Assembly: GCA_017541035.1 (NCBI GenBank)
Contig: JAFXZW010000128.1
Coordinates: 1 to 40,681 of the forward strand
Length of the DNA: 40,681 bases
Direction of reading: 5' to 3'
Source of the DNA: Eubacterium sp.
GTDB lineage: Bacteria; Bacillota; Clostridia; Lachnospirales; Lachnospiraceae
The position numbers and the translations under genes were made by a program. Each line of letters begins with the position of its first letter. Within the stretch, counting starts at the first letter, position 1. Under the pieces are notes generated by a model. The model ran no database searches and had not been told where the DNA came from. It saw only the letters and a program-made list of their open reading frames with translations. Below, piece by piece: positions 40,606-40,681 of the stretch.

Positions 40606-40667
40606 CACAAAACAATAAGAGGTCACGCGCGTGCTCGCACGCAAGCGTGACCTCTTATTGTTTTGTG
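40606..40667. terminator. Perfect 23-bp hairpin after yebC
   Basis: The arms 40606-40628 and 40645-40667 are exact inverse complements over 23 bp. The 16-nt loop contains a second perfect stem, GCGTG (40629-40633) with CACGC (40638-40642), around CTCG. The distal part of the stem is AT-rich (AACAATAA and TTATTGTT), so U-rich ends occur on both strands. It probably acts as a bidirectional terminator, but its length is exceptional and it could be a small mobile inverted repeat. Confidence 0.75.
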
Positions 40668-40681
40668 AAACCTGCGAAGTA

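Overview
The window reads as chromosomal DNA of a Gram-positive anaerobe of the class Clostridia, most likely a Lachnospiraceae-type gut bacterium. The grounds are a FabK-type (not FabI) enoyl-ACP reductase inside an acc/fab cluster, a MarR regulator at the end of that cluster, a CIRCE operator before clpB, VaFE/Cna-B surface-fibre modules with a sortase-type C-terminus, cell-wall-binding repeats and a stand-alone phenylacetate-CoA ligase. G+C is about half by eye. No tRNA, rRNA, insertion sequence, prophage or CRISPR array was found. Genus cannot be assigned from the sequence alone.

Region 1 (1-7693) is the distal part of a type II fatty-acid synthesis operon: accD-accA-fabK-fabD-fabG-fabF-fabZ, then a MarR/FabT-like regulator whose 3' end overlaps a small alarmone synthetase (SAS1). 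AccB, AccC, FabH and ACP are not in the window and are presumably upstream. Region 2 (7694-9950) is an OmpR-type response regulator and histidine kinase pair closed by hairpins. Region 3 (10043-13561) is a compact four-gene unit: AraC-type regulator, a second small alarmone synthetase (SAS2), a SanA/DUF218 membrane protein with a long Arg/Glu/Pro repeat tail, and an ADP-ribose-type Nudix hydrolase, ended by a strong terminator.

Region 4 (13811-25993) is a single 12.2-kb gene for a 4060-residue secreted protein: signal peptide, compact subtilisin-like (S8) protease domain, about thirteen Cna-B/SpaA-like modules, ten VaFE (T-Q ester) modules and a TPKTG sorting signal with membrane anchor. It is the most unusual object here: a cell-wall fibre carrying a protease at its distal end. 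Region 5 (26056-28742) is clpB with a sigma-A promoter and a perfect CIRCE element, followed by a 25-bp tandem repeat array.

Region 6 (29068-36000) holds paaK, a secreted C39-like protein with cell-wall-binding repeats, a convergent VWA lipoprotein, a bifunctional NAD(P)HX repair enzyme and a convergent Thr/Glu-rich single-pass membrane protein. The convergent pairs share bidirectional terminators. Region 7 (36349-40681) carries a MATE efflux protein, alanine racemase, a soluble CBS/CorC protein and a YebC/TACO1 protein, and ends in a perfect 23-bp hairpin.

Two themes link regions: (p)ppGpp synthesis encoded twice, once tied to the fatty-acid operon and once to an envelope/nucleotide unit; and envelope building (lipids, D-alanine, surface fibre, wall-binding enzyme, SanA-like protein, lipoprotein).
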